NCBI GenBank assembly: GCA_004552595.1
Contig: SFNX01000102.1
Coordinates: forward strand, 1-12,246
Length of the DNA: 12,246 nucleotides
Direction of reading: 5' to 3'
Source: Lachnospiraceae bacterium
GTDB taxonomy: Bacteria; Bacillota; Clostridia; Lachnospirales; Lachnospiraceae
Shown: positions 6,753-12,134 of the stretch, in pieces
Layout of the letters: each line of letters opens with the position of its first letter
Numbering within the stretch: the stretch's first letter is position 1
Made by a program: the position numbers and the translations under genes
The notes under the pieces: generated by a model
Seen by the model: the letters and a program-made list of their open reading frames with translations, nothing else
Told to the model about the DNA's origin: nothing
Databases searched by the model: none

Positions 6753-7235
6753 ATGATGACACCTAGTATTTTTAATGATAGCTTTGATTTATTTGACCAT
6801 TTTTATCAGGATCCGTGGTTTGGAATTAATGACCGTGATTTTAAGAACATCGAGAAGAAGTTGTACGGTCACAGAGCAAAGAACATTATGAGTACAGATA
6901 TCAAGGAATCTGATAATGGGTATGAGATGAAAATGGATCTTCCGGGATTTAGTAAAGATGAGATAACTGTAGAACTTAATGATGGTTATTTAACTGTCAG
7001 TGCAGCAAAGGGTATGGATAAAGACGAGGCTGAATCAGAAGAGGAAGCTAAGAAAGGTAATTACATCCGCAAGGAGAGATACAGTGGCTCATGCCAGAGA
7101 AGCTTTTATGTAGGAGATGCAATTATGCAGGATGATATTAAAGCAAGCTTCAAGCATGGTATTTTGAAATTACTTATTCCTAAGAAAGATGAAAAACAGG
7201 TGGAGGCTAAGCAGTACATTGCTATCGAAGGCTAA
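6753..7235 (+). CDS. hsp20: Small heat-shock protein, Hsp20/alpha-crystallin family
   Basis: The product has 160 residues, the usual bacterial length. It is an ATP-independent cytoplasmic holdase that binds unfolding proteins and forms oligomers. The N-terminal arm is aromatic (FNDSFDLFDHFYQDPWFG). The alpha-crystallin domain runs from about residue 44 to 146, with the family marks DLPGFSKDEI (62-71), an acidic loop (89-100) and the A-x(4)-GIL-x-L box ASFKHGILKL (131-140). The C-terminal I-x-I anchor is IAI (156-158). Two consecutive ATG codons open the ORF; the first is taken, with AAAGGAAGGA (6737-6746) upstream. Heat induction by relief of HrcA repression is expected from the CIRCE-overlapped promoter. 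A strong terminator follows, so it is a single-gene unit. Confidence 0.95.
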   Translation: MMTPSIFNDSFDLFDHFYQDPWFGINDRDFKNIEKKLYGHRAKNIMSTDIKESDNGYEMKMDLPGFSKDEITVELNDGYLTVSAAKGMDKDEAESEEEAKKGNYIRKERYSGSCQRSFYVGDAIMQDDIKASFKHGILKLLIPKKDEKQVEAKQYIAIEG

Positions 7236-7276
7236 ACAGTCTGTATCCTTGGTCTCAAAATATATTTGATGTTTTT

Positions 7277-7309
7277 AATGGCTTACCGGTTATCGGTAAG
7301 CCATTTTTT
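7277..7309 (+). terminator. Intrinsic terminator of hsp20
   Basis: Perfect 10-bp stem TGGCTTACCG (7279-7288) and CGGTAAGCCA (7294-7303) with loop GTTAT, extended by AA/TT pairs, followed by six T (7304-7309). Confidence 0.95.
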
Positions 7310-7317
7310 CATACATC

Positions 7318-7344
7318 TTTATTATACCTAAAAGGTATAATAAA
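7318..7344. repeat. Perfect inverted repeat with 12-bp arms, probable operator
   Basis: TTTATTATACCT (7318-7329), three A, then AGGTATAATAAA (7333-7344). Each arm contains a TATAAT hexamer, one on each strand. There is no GC-rich stem, so it is a poor terminator; a dimeric repressor site or cruciform-forming element is more likely. It lies just before the promoter candidate of the micro-ORF transcript, 41 bp upstream of its -10. Confidence 0.75.
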
Positions 7345-7361
7345 GTGTGTGTAATATGTAT

Positions 7362-7390
7362 TTCACATAATAAGATAAATGAGATAATAT
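7362..7390 (+). promoter_or_regulatory. Candidate promoter of the micro-ORF transcript
   Basis: TTCACA (7362-7367), 17 bases, TAATAT (7385-7390); a perfect TATAAT overlaps at 7388-7393 with a less ideal spacing. Initiation would be near 7397-7400. Together with the terminator at 7586-7621 it would give an RNA of about 225 bases. Confidence 0.45.
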
Positions 7391-7443
7391 AATATCAACA
7401 ACAAACCAATCCATTCAATAAATTTAAAAAGGAGGACAGACAT

Positions 7444-7497
7444 ATGAAGATCAGAGAATTTTTAAGAGAGTATTACGAAACATTTTCAAGAAGATAA
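7444..7497 (+). CDS. 17-residue micro-peptide
   Basis: ATG at 7444, TAA at 7495-7497, encoding MKIREFLREYYETFSRR. The Shine-Dalgarno is one of the best in the window: AGGAGG (7430-7435) with eight bases to the ATG. Ile3, Phe6, Leu7, Tyr10, Tyr11 and Phe14 would line one face of an amphipathic helix, with Arg/Lys/Glu on the other. It lacks the long hydrophobic core of type I toxins. It is the first of three micro-ORFs on a short transcript, followed 14 bp later by the second. It may be a small functional peptide, a leader peptide or part of a structured RNA. Unknown family. Confidence 0.5.
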   Translation: MKIREFLREYYETFSRR

Positions 7498-7511
7498 GAG
7501 AGGTGGTTTTT

Positions 7512-7544
7512 ATGTTAAGAGAGGTGCTTAATCCACTACTTTAG
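7512..7544 (+). CDS. 10-residue micro-ORF, second of the tandem
   Basis: ATG at 7512, TAG at 7542-7544, encoding MLREVLNPLL. AGAGAGGTGG lies just upstream. An 11-base direct repeat, TAAGAGAGGTG, occurs at 7495-7505 and again at 7516-7526, so the ribosome-site region of this ORF is repeated inside it. The segment TTAAG-AGAGGTG-CTTAA (7515-7531) can fold as a hairpin within a GTGG/CCAC closing stem. This makes an RNA-structural role at least as likely as a peptide. Confidence 0.3.
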   Translation: MLREVLNPLL

Positions 7545-7558
7545 GAGTAAAAAGTAAT

Positions 7559-7588
7559 ATGGTAAAGATTAGAAATGTTAATTTGTAG
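7559..7588 (+). CDS. 9-residue micro-ORF ending in the terminator stem
   Basis: ATG at 7559, TAG at 7586-7588, encoding MVKIRNVNL. TAGGAG (7542-7547), which uses the stop codon of the previous micro-ORF, is its Shine-Dalgarno. Its stop codon is the first three bases of the terminator stem, so a ribosome finishing it would cover the terminator base: a layout seen in attenuators. Whether it is translated is unknown. Confidence 0.3.
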   Translation: MVKIRNVNL

Positions 7589-7621
7589 CCCATGTCGAAG
7601 TGATTCGGTGTGGGCTATTTT
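7586..7621 (+). terminator. Strong intrinsic terminator with GTGA tetraloop
   Basis: Fourteen consecutive pairs (three of them G-U) between TAGCCCATGTCGAA (7586-7599) and TTCGGTGTGGGCTA (7604-7617), capped by the GNRA-type loop GTGA (7600-7603) and followed by TTTT. It ends the micro-ORF transcript 172 bp before the acyltransferase gene. Confidence 0.88.
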
Positions 7622-7696
7622 CATGAAATTCAAGCGTGCATATGTTAAGCTCTCAGTCGAAGACATAGAAAATATACTGATAATGTGCAAGTGACA

Positions 7697-7702
7697 TATA
7701 AT
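7697..7702 (+). promoter_or_regulatory. Candidate -10 box for the acyltransferase gene
   Basis: TATAAT at 7697-7702, with a weak -35 TACTGA (7675-7680) 16 bases upstream. A start near 7709 would place the whole hairpin at 7737-7786 in the untranslated leader. The -35 is poor, so this remains a candidate. Confidence 0.35.
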
Positions 7703-7736
7703 ACTATTTCTACGAACTATTGTAATATTTTTGTGG

Positions 7737-7787
7737 CCCCAAAAATGCTAGACTCTATTAACAAGAGATAAAAAGCATTTTTGGGGG
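7737..7787 (+). promoter_or_regulatory. Hairpin that sequesters the acyltransferase ribosome binding site
   Basis: CCCCAAAAATGCT (7737-7749) is perfectly complementary to AGCATTTTTGGGG (7774-7786); the 24-base loop can form an inner CTCT/AGAG helix (7753-7756 with 7764-7767). The right arm ends in the run GGGGGA (7783-7788), which is the only Shine-Dalgarno for the ATG at 7794. When folded, the RNA would hide the ribosome site. No T-tract follows, so it is not a terminator. It is a cis-acting translational switch by inference: protein-, small-RNA-, ligand- or temperature-controlled. Confidence 0.7.
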
Positions 7788-7793
7788 ACTTTT

Positions 7794-9716
7794 ATGTACA
7801 GAGAACAAACTATACTGTTAAATAACTACGACAACATAAACACACTGAATTTTGTATTGCTGACTGTTTTCCCGATATTATTGTTTTTCATTCTTTTTTT
7901 CAAATGTAAAATCCTTAAAAAGAATGAATTCAATGAAGATGCGTTCGGAATAAACGATGCAAAGGCATTGCAGGTATTTGCCGCTTTCGGAATACTTATA
8001 CATCACTTAAGCGGTGCCTCAACAAATTATGGCGATGTATTTAAAGGACCGATTACTGTCATGAGCTTTGTCGGTATCCTGTTTACTTCGATATTCTTCT
8101 TTTTCTCGGGCTTTGGCTTAATAAGAAGCTATGAATCTAAGAAAAACTACCTTGACGGATTTGTAAGAAGTAAGTTCCAGGCTGTATTTGTACCATTTAT
8201 GATTACAAATCTTTTGTATGTGTTAATAGGACTCTCACAGGGCAGAATTACAGATGCGTTGTCTTTTTTCACAAGCGTATTCGGAATAACACTAATAAAC
8301 ACAAATGCCTGGTTCATTGTCGAAATTCTGATTCTTTATATTGCGTTTTACTTAATATTTAAAAACATTAAAACCGAGAAATACAAAATTCCTGCTCTTG
8401 CCCTTGTTGCATTTTTAATGACGCTTACAGGCTTTCTTCTTAAGCATGATTATACAAGAATAAACGGGCACTGGTTTAGAGGCGAGTGGTGGTTCAACAC
8501 TACGATGATATTTGTCTTTGGCCTTATTTTTGGCAAAAACAGGGACGTGATTTTTGAATTCCTTAAAAAGAATTATTCCAAGCTTCTTCCTGCAAATTTT
8601 GCATTGCTGATTTTATCTGCGATATTCGAATCTTACGCAAGAAACAATATGTCATACTATGTTGAGACGTATACATATTACGGATATACGGAGAAACTTG
8701 TGACCTATATTTCACAGACGATTTTTTGTGTATTGTTCATTATGTTTACAATGCTTATCCTTATGAAGGTTAAATTCGGCAATAGAATACTTAAGTTCCT
8801 AAGTGTTTATACCTTCGAAATATATCTTATCCAGGACATTTGTATGTTGAATTACGGATATGATGAACAGGCTCCTGACTGGCTTTTGTTTGCTGTAATA
8901 ATCATAGCAACTGTAGGCTGTGCAATTTTGCTTAAGGTTATATTGAAATTTGTCAATGACAGAATAAATTCATTTATCGATAGAAAATATGAAGACGAGA
9001 ACTTAACGATTGAAAAGAGAGCACGATATAAAAATGATGTAACAATTGTCAAAGGATTTATATTATTTTATGCGTTGATGGTTGCAGGACTTGTAATAAG
9101 TGCGTTTACACAGATAAAAATAATGTATCATGAAAACAGTTCCGTTCTAGAACAGGTTGAAGCGATAAAGGGCAGTGAACAATTTGACGAGGTTTCTTTT
9201 GGGTATTTTGACACTGATTCATTTACAGACGGAAATGAAACTCTCGTTTGGTATGTGATTGCTAAGGAAGACAATAAGGCACTGCTTCTTATGAAGGATT
9301 CTTTATATCCATACGCATATAATAAAACATTCGAGGAAACTACATATAAAGATTCTGATATCAGGGATATTGTTATTAACGAGGTGTGCTATGAGGTTAT
9401 TAATAATACGGCAAGAAAGTATCTTGTTGATGACTCTGTGACAGGAGATAAGGTGTTTTTGCTTTCTGAAGAGGAAGTCAGAAAGTATGATATTCCTGCC
9501 GATGTTCTTATGAGTAAGCCAACTAAAAATGCTAAGGAATTCACCGGGATTCTCATAGATAAGCACAATAAGAACGCCTACTGGTGGCTAAGAAACGATG
9601 GGCTCACGATTAATGCATCAGTTGTTGATTCTAACGGAAACGTCAATTCAAGTGCAGAAGAAGTAAGCAGAACACGATTTGCAATACGGCCTGCAATATG
9701 GGTTAATCTCAATTAG
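7794..9716 (+). CDS. Membrane acyltransferase (acyltransferase-3-like) with C-terminal DUF6273-like ectodomain
   Basis: The product has 640 residues. The N-terminal ~440 residues hold about ten or more membrane segments, the first at 18-37. The acyltransferase-3 core begins with KALQVFAAFGILIHHL (57-72) and FFFFSGFGLIRSY (101-113). His70/His71 fit the family's conserved histidine, but the usual arginine eleven residues before is Gln60 or replaced by nearby Lys57. After the last helix (about 421-441) comes a ~195-residue outside domain with WYVIAKEDNKALLL, a central DKVFLLSEEEVRKY, YWWLRNDG (596-603) and the closing FAIRPAIWVNLN. This matches the DUF6273 pattern of Clostridia surface proteins. 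Such enzymes O-acylate surface glycans; the target here is unknown. ATG at 7794 follows GGGGGA by five bases. A possible paralogue starts at 12135. Confidence 0.85.
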   Translation: MYREQTILLNNYDNINTLNFVLLTVFPILLFFILFFKCKILKKNEFNEDAFGINDAKALQVFAAFGILIHHLSGASTNYGDVFKGPITVMSFVGILFTSIFFFFSGFGLIRSYESKKNYLDGFVRSKFQAVFVPFMITNLLYVLIGLSQGRITDALSFFTSVFGITLINTNAWFIVEILILYIAFYLIFKNIKTEKYKIPALALVAFLMTLTGFLLKHDYTRINGHWFRGEWWFNTTMIFVFGLIFGKNRDVIFEFLKKNYSKLLPANFALLILSAIFESYARNNMSYYVETYTYYGYTEKLVTYISQTIFCVLFIMFTMLILMKVKFGNRILKFLSVYTFEIYLIQDICMLNYGYDEQAPDWLLFAVIIIATVGCAILLKVILKFVNDRINSFIDRKYEDENLTIEKRARYKNDVTIVKGFILFYALMVAGLVISAFTQIKIMYHENSSVLEQVEAIKGSEQFDEVSFGYFDTDSFTDGNETLVWYVIAKEDNKALLLMKDSLYPYAYNKTFEETTYKDSDIRDIVINEVCYEVINNTARKYLVDDSVTGDKVFLLSEEEVRKYDIPADVLMSKPTKNAKEFTGILIDKHNKNAYWWLRNDGLTINASVVDSNGNVNSSAEEVSRTRFAIRPAIWVNLN

Positions 9717-9801
9717 TAAAATACAAATTGTCGCAATACTCATTGTCCCGGCGATAATTTTGTTAATACTGTGGGCAATTGGAAAAGCCGTGTCACTTTA
9801 A
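9679..9801 (+). CDS. Possible 40-residue single-helix membrane ORF overlapping the acyltransferase end
   Basis: An open frame shifted by one from the acyltransferase tail reads ISKIQIVAILIVPAIILLIL, then WAIGKAVSL and TAA at 9799-9801: one ideal membrane helix with a lysine on each side. There is no ATG or GTG; the only usual start is TTG at 9679, overlapping the acyltransferase gene by 38 bp, without a clear Shine-Dalgarno. It may be a weakly initiated small membrane protein, or the 3' remnant of a lost gene, since the coding-like part starts right after the acyltransferase stop. Confidence 0.3.
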   Translation: MQYGLQYGLISISKIQIVAILIVPAIILLILWAIGKAVSL

Positions 9802-9829
9802 AGCACATATGTAATGCAAAATGATGAAA

Positions 9830-9847
9830 ACCGCTATATATAGTGGT
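9830..9847. repeat. Near-perfect 18-bp palindrome
   Basis: ACCGCTATA joined to TATAGTGGT, with one mismatch (G-U as RNA). It lies in the gap after the acyltransferase gene and has no T-tract after it, so it is more like a protein-binding site or weak hairpin than a terminator. Confidence 0.4.
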
Positions 9848-9851
9848 AATC

Positions 9852-9904
9852 TATAAAAATCAATATAAGTTTTGTATAAAAATTCATATAAAGATTTGTA
9901 CAAA
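9852..9904 (+). repeat. Five helically phased TATAAA-like motifs
   Basis: TATAAA or close variants begin at 9852, 9864, 9875, 9887 and 9899 (TATAAA, TATAAG, TATAAA, TATAAA, TACAAA), spaced 12, 11, 12 and 12 bp. The last three sit in clear 12-bp units: TTTGTATAAAAA, TTCATATAAAGA and TTTGTACAAAAC. The last unit includes the palindrome TTTGTACAAA (9895-9904), and GTTTTGTA (9869-9876) is inverted as TACAAAAC (9899-9906). The array ends nine bases before the -35 box of the next gene, so it may be an activator array or bent upstream element. Confidence 0.6.
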
Positions 9905-9912
9905 ACACCACC

Positions 9913-9941
9913 TTGATAAAAAATGTACCCTAGAGGATAAT
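9913..9941 (+). promoter_or_regulatory. Promoter of the 51-residue protein gene
   Basis: TTGATA (9913-9918), 17 bases, GATAAT (9936-9941). Both hexamers match five of six consensus bases, with ideal spacing. Initiation is near 9948, about 29 bases before the ATG. Confidence 0.75.
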
Positions 9942-9976
9942 AGGTCTATGGGAGAAAATTGTAAGGGAGACTTGTT

Positions 9977-10132
9977 ATGACAGAAGAGGTACGTTTTGAA
10001 GCAGAGGCTAAGCATATGGAGGCTACACTTTACGGACTTGTAGGTGCTAAGGAACCGGGCTTCGAGGACTTTATCAGAAATGGACTTGAGCGTGCAATGG
10101 CAATGATTAATATGGAATCAAAGTCAGAATAA
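9977..10132 (+). CDS. 51-residue small acidic protein, function unknown
   Basis: ATG at 9977 and TAA at 10130-10132. The Shine-Dalgarno AAGGGAG (9963-9969) stands seven bases upstream. The sequence begins MTEEVRFEAEAKHMEATLYG and continues with LVGAKEPGFEDFIRNGLERA (21-40) before a Met-rich, charged end. It looks like two amphipathic helices joined by a Gly-Ala-Lys-Glu-Pro-Gly turn, acidic overall, with no Cys, no signal peptide and no membrane segment. I do not recognise the family. Its own strong promoter, phased upstream repeats, good ribosome site and perfect terminator make it a real, probably well-expressed monocistronic gene. A helix-turn-helix role or small adaptor role is possible but not shown. 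Confidence 0.82.
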   Translation: MTEEVRFEAEAKHMEATLYGLVGAKEPGFEDFIRNGLERAMAMINMESKSE

Positions 10133-10162
10133 ATGGATTAAGATCTGAAAAAGTGATATGAT

Positions 10163-10198
10163 AACAAGACCATGAGGTAAATTCATGGTCTTGTTTTT
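10163..10198 (+). terminator. Intrinsic terminator of the 51-residue protein gene
   Basis: Perfect 13-bp stem AACAAGACCATGA (10163-10175) with TCATGGTCTTGTT (10183-10195), loop of seven bases, T-run to 10198. Confidence 0.93.
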
Positions 10199-10237
10199 GT
10201 GTGTTTGCGCTATAGGCGCTTTTAGGATAATTTAGCT

Positions 10238-11374
10238 ATGTTAGATATAAAAATTTTTCATCCTATTACAATGGATGATAAAGAATGGATAGAAAAAATT
10301 ACTAAAAATGAATATTTAGAGATTTGTGACCAGACATTCGGAATGAGCTTTGCGGGAAGATATACATATAATATACAGGTTGCAAACGTTTCAGGATGTG
10401 TTGTTTACAAATATGATGAAGGAGAACTGCATTCGTTTTCTTATCCCATTGGTAAGAATTCAAAAGAAGCACTTATAGATATTGTTGAATATATAAAATA
10501 CAGTTCTGATGACATTCAAATTTCACCAATGTCATTTACGGATAAGCAGGAATTTGAGTCATTATCAATAGACGGGTTTATGATTGAGCCGTATTACGAC
10601 TATTTTGATTATGTATATCTCACTGAAAACCTTAAGAATTTAGCCGGTAAAAAGTATGCGGCTAAGAGAAATCATATCAACAGATTTGTTGAGAATACAA
10701 GCTGGAGCGTAGAAGAATTATCAAAGGAAAATGCATATGAGTGCATACAGCTTGAGAAACACTGGAGACAGACAAAAGAGGATATGATAGAGTTTTCTGA
10801 TGATGATATGAAAAGAGAACTTATCAATGAGGAAATCGAAATAAGACGTTCTCTTGAAAATCTCAACGAACTTGGATTTTTCGGCATTATTATTAGAAGA
10901 GAGGACATTATTACTGCATTTTCAATATGTGAAGAGCAGAATAAGGATACAGTAATCGTTCATTACGAAAAGGCGGATGCGAATATTCAGGGCGCATATC
11001 AGATTGTTAACAGAGAAACTGCAGCGTTAATTGACAGGCTTGGATATAAATACGTTAACAGGGAAGACGACCTTGGGATAAGCGGACTTAGAAAAGCAAA
11101 GCTGTCATATTACCCTTACTATATGGGTAGAAAATACGGTGCATTTCTGTCTGAGTTTTCATTTGCAACATTAAATGATATCAGTAATCTTAAATTACTT
11201 TGGAAGCAGGCATTTAATGATGAAGATGAATATATCAATGAGTATTTTGAGTGCTTAACAGATAAGAATGCAATAAATGAAAAATGGCTTCATGAAGCGG
11301 TAATTATCCATAAATCAGGTACTGTTTTGCAGGCGATGGGTTCATTTTCTTCTCTTTGCAAAGAATTATTTTAA
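10238..11374 (+). CDS. DUF2156 (phosphatidylglycerol lysyltransferase C-terminal-like) protein with a truncated GNAT tail
   Basis: The readable ORF has 378 residues. Residues 1-300 form a DUF2156 unit, the double-GNAT fold also found at the C-terminus of MprF. Characteristic blocks are DYVYLTENLKNLAGKKYAAK (124-143), RNHINRF (144-150) and NREDDLGISGLRKAKLSYYP (274-293). Stand-alone forms are soluble; MprF-like transfer of an aminoacyl group from tRNA is known for the family, but the substrate here is unknown. From about residue 309 a second, GNAT acetyltransferase domain begins (TLNDISNLKLLWKQAFNDED) and breaks off at residue 366 in a frameshifted, deleted region. The last 12 residues are out-of-frame sequence. 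The DUF2156 part looks intact and may still work. The ribosome site AGGA (10224-10227) is ten bases upstream. The terminator just before isolates it from the 51-residue gene. Confidence 0.8.
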   Translation: MLDIKIFHPITMDDKEWIEKITKNEYLEICDQTFGMSFAGRYTYNIQVANVSGCVVYKYDEGELHSFSYPIGKNSKEALIDIVEYIKYSSDDIQISPMSFTDKQEFESLSIDGFMIEPYYDYFDYVYLTENLKNLAGKKYAAKRNHINRFVENTSWSVEELSKENAYECIQLEKHWRQTKEDMIEFSDDDMKRELINEEIEIRRSLENLNELGFFGIIIRREDIITAFSICEEQNKDTVIVHYEKADANIQGAYQIVNRETAALIDRLGYKYVNREDDLGISGLRKAKLSYYPYYMGRKYGAFLSEFSFATLNDISNLKLLWKQAFNDEDEYINEYFECLTDKNAINEKWLHEAVIIHKSGTVLQAMGSFSSLCKELF

Positions 11375-11546
11375 TTGTCCGCTTGTATTAAAGCCTCAGG
11401 ATAAATCAGTTGCATCAATGTATGAAAAAATGGGATTTGTAAGGCTACATGGCAGTGAACAGTTTAATATAACCGATGAAATAGTTAAAGCCTCCAATAT
11501 TATTGATAAGGAAGATTATACAAAAGATTTAATGATACTGTATTAG
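11340..11546 (+). pseudogene. Frameshifted C-terminal fragment of the GNAT domain
   Basis: In the frame one base off from the DUF2156 ORF, the sequence reads FLLFAKNYFNCPLVLKPQDK, then SVASMYEKMGF and an acidic tail to TAG at 11544-11546. The YEKMGF box is the typical last strand-helix unit of GNAT acetyltransferases. The acetyl-CoA-binding motif A (R/Q-x-x-G-x-G/A) that should lie between the two halves is absent. I estimate roughly 50 residues missing, in addition to the frame change, with the junction near 11330-11345. This fragment was once the C-terminus of the preceding gene, and no start signal supports separate translation. Confidence 0.75.
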
Positions 11547-11553
11547 CCAATTA

Positions 11554-11583
11554 AAAACCGGACGTATAAAAGCGTCCGGTTTT
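11554..11583. terminator. Bidirectional intrinsic terminator between convergent genes
   Basis: AAAACCGGACG (11554-11564) pairs with CGTCCGGTTTT (11573-11583) around an 8-base loop. T-runs occur on both strands, so it serves the DUF2156 gene on the plus strand and the zinc-ribbon gene on the minus strand. Confidence 0.92.
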
Positions 11584-11596
11584 AAATAGAAATAAA

Positions 11597-12016
11597 TTAA
11601 TTAATAATGTGAATGTCTCCAATTATCGGAAGAGGAGTCATTTTCTTCTGAGCGGCTGAAACAACTGCCATAACCCAGAAAATAAATAATATCACCGAGA
11701 TTATCCATCCTATAACAGGTATTGCTGATGTAAGAAAACCGATATTAAGAAGCAAAGCCTGATTTAAATGGAAATTCACAAAATCATTATTTTCCTCTCT
11801 ATTCATAATGAGTGCAATAAAGAATCCTATCCATGTGATATATCCAACAATCGCAAGAGAATCATTACCCTGAAAAGAAGTTGATTTATTATCAGAATAA
11901 TTGCTTCTGTTGTCTGAGTAGCCCGTTCTTCCCGATTCTTCTGAAAGCTTTGCTCCACAGCTTGGGCAGAACTTAGAACCGTTTTTTAATTCATTTCCAC
12001 AATACTGACAAAACAT
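11597..12016 (-). CDS. Zinc-ribbon membrane protein (DUF4870/Tic20-like)
   Basis: The product has 139 residues. An N-terminal zinc ribbon carries two CxxC knuckles, Cys3-Cys6 and Cys17-Cys20 (CQYCGNEL and FCPSCGAKL). A Ser/Asn/Asp-rich linker follows (about 26-50), then a membrane domain with helices near 54-70 and 88-125. The middle segment NDFVNFHLNQALLLNIG is typical of small DUF4870-type proteins, in which a re-entrant HxNQA region lies between helices. Function is unknown; the family is membrane-embedded with a cytoplasmic zinc ribbon. No good Shine-Dalgarno precedes the ATG, and a TATAAT (complement 12021-12026) stands only four bases before it, so the mRNA might be leaderless. The gene is divergent from the acyltransferase fragment at the right edge and ends against the shared terminator. 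Confidence 0.82.
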   Translation of the reverse strand: MFCQYCGNELKNGSKFCPSCGAKLSEESGRTGYSDNRSNYSDNKSTSFQGNDSLAIVGYITWIGFFIALIMNREENNDFVNFHLNQALLLNIGFLTSAIPVIGWIISVILFIFWVMAVVSAAQKKMTPLPIIGDIHIIN

Positions 12017-12088
12017 ATAGATTATAAAGTATATATTCGGATTTTGAAAGTAAATTCATATAAGATACATATTTATTTTTATTTATTG

Positions 12089-12094
12089 TATAAT
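12089..12094 (+). promoter_or_regulatory. Candidate -10 box of the right-edge gene
   Basis: TATAAT at 12089-12094; no good -35 box is visible 16-18 bases upstream. Initiation near 12101 would give a leader of about 34 bases that includes both copies of the duplicated ribosome site. Confidence 0.45.
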
Positions 12095-12108
12095 AAGGGT
12101 CGGGTTTT

Positions 12109-12129
12109 ATTGGAGGTTCATTGGAGGTT
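12109..12129 (+). repeat. Duplicated Shine-Dalgarno segment
   Basis: ATTGGAGGTT occurs at 12109-12118 and again at 12120-12129, a tandem repeat with an 11-bp period. The second GGAGG is correctly placed (about eight bases) for the ATG at 12135. The first could be a standby site or a slippage product. Confidence 0.75.
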
Positions 12130-12134
12130 ACATC

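Noticed and set aside
7623..7694. 23-codon ORF beginning MKFKRAYVKLSVED
   Set aside because: It starts right in the T-run of the terminator and has no Shine-Dalgarno; there is no support for translation.
7737..7786. Inverted repeats as an invertible (phase-variable) promoter or as a terminator
   Set aside because: Only 24 bp lie between the arms, far too little for site-specific inversion, and no T-run follows the stem. The pairing with the ribosome site explains it better.
9303..9566. Minus-strand ORF inside the acyltransferase ectodomain
   Set aside because: It is antisense to a region with clear DUF6273-like motifs and has no start signals.
9847..9906. CRISPR-like array
   Set aside because: The repeats are 11-12 bp, imperfect and without spacers; they read as phased regulatory motifs.
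10207..10219. GCGC-TATAG-GCGC hairpin as a second terminator before the DUF2156 gene
   Set aside because: A 4-bp stem directly after a strong 13-bp terminator adds nothing; probably chance.
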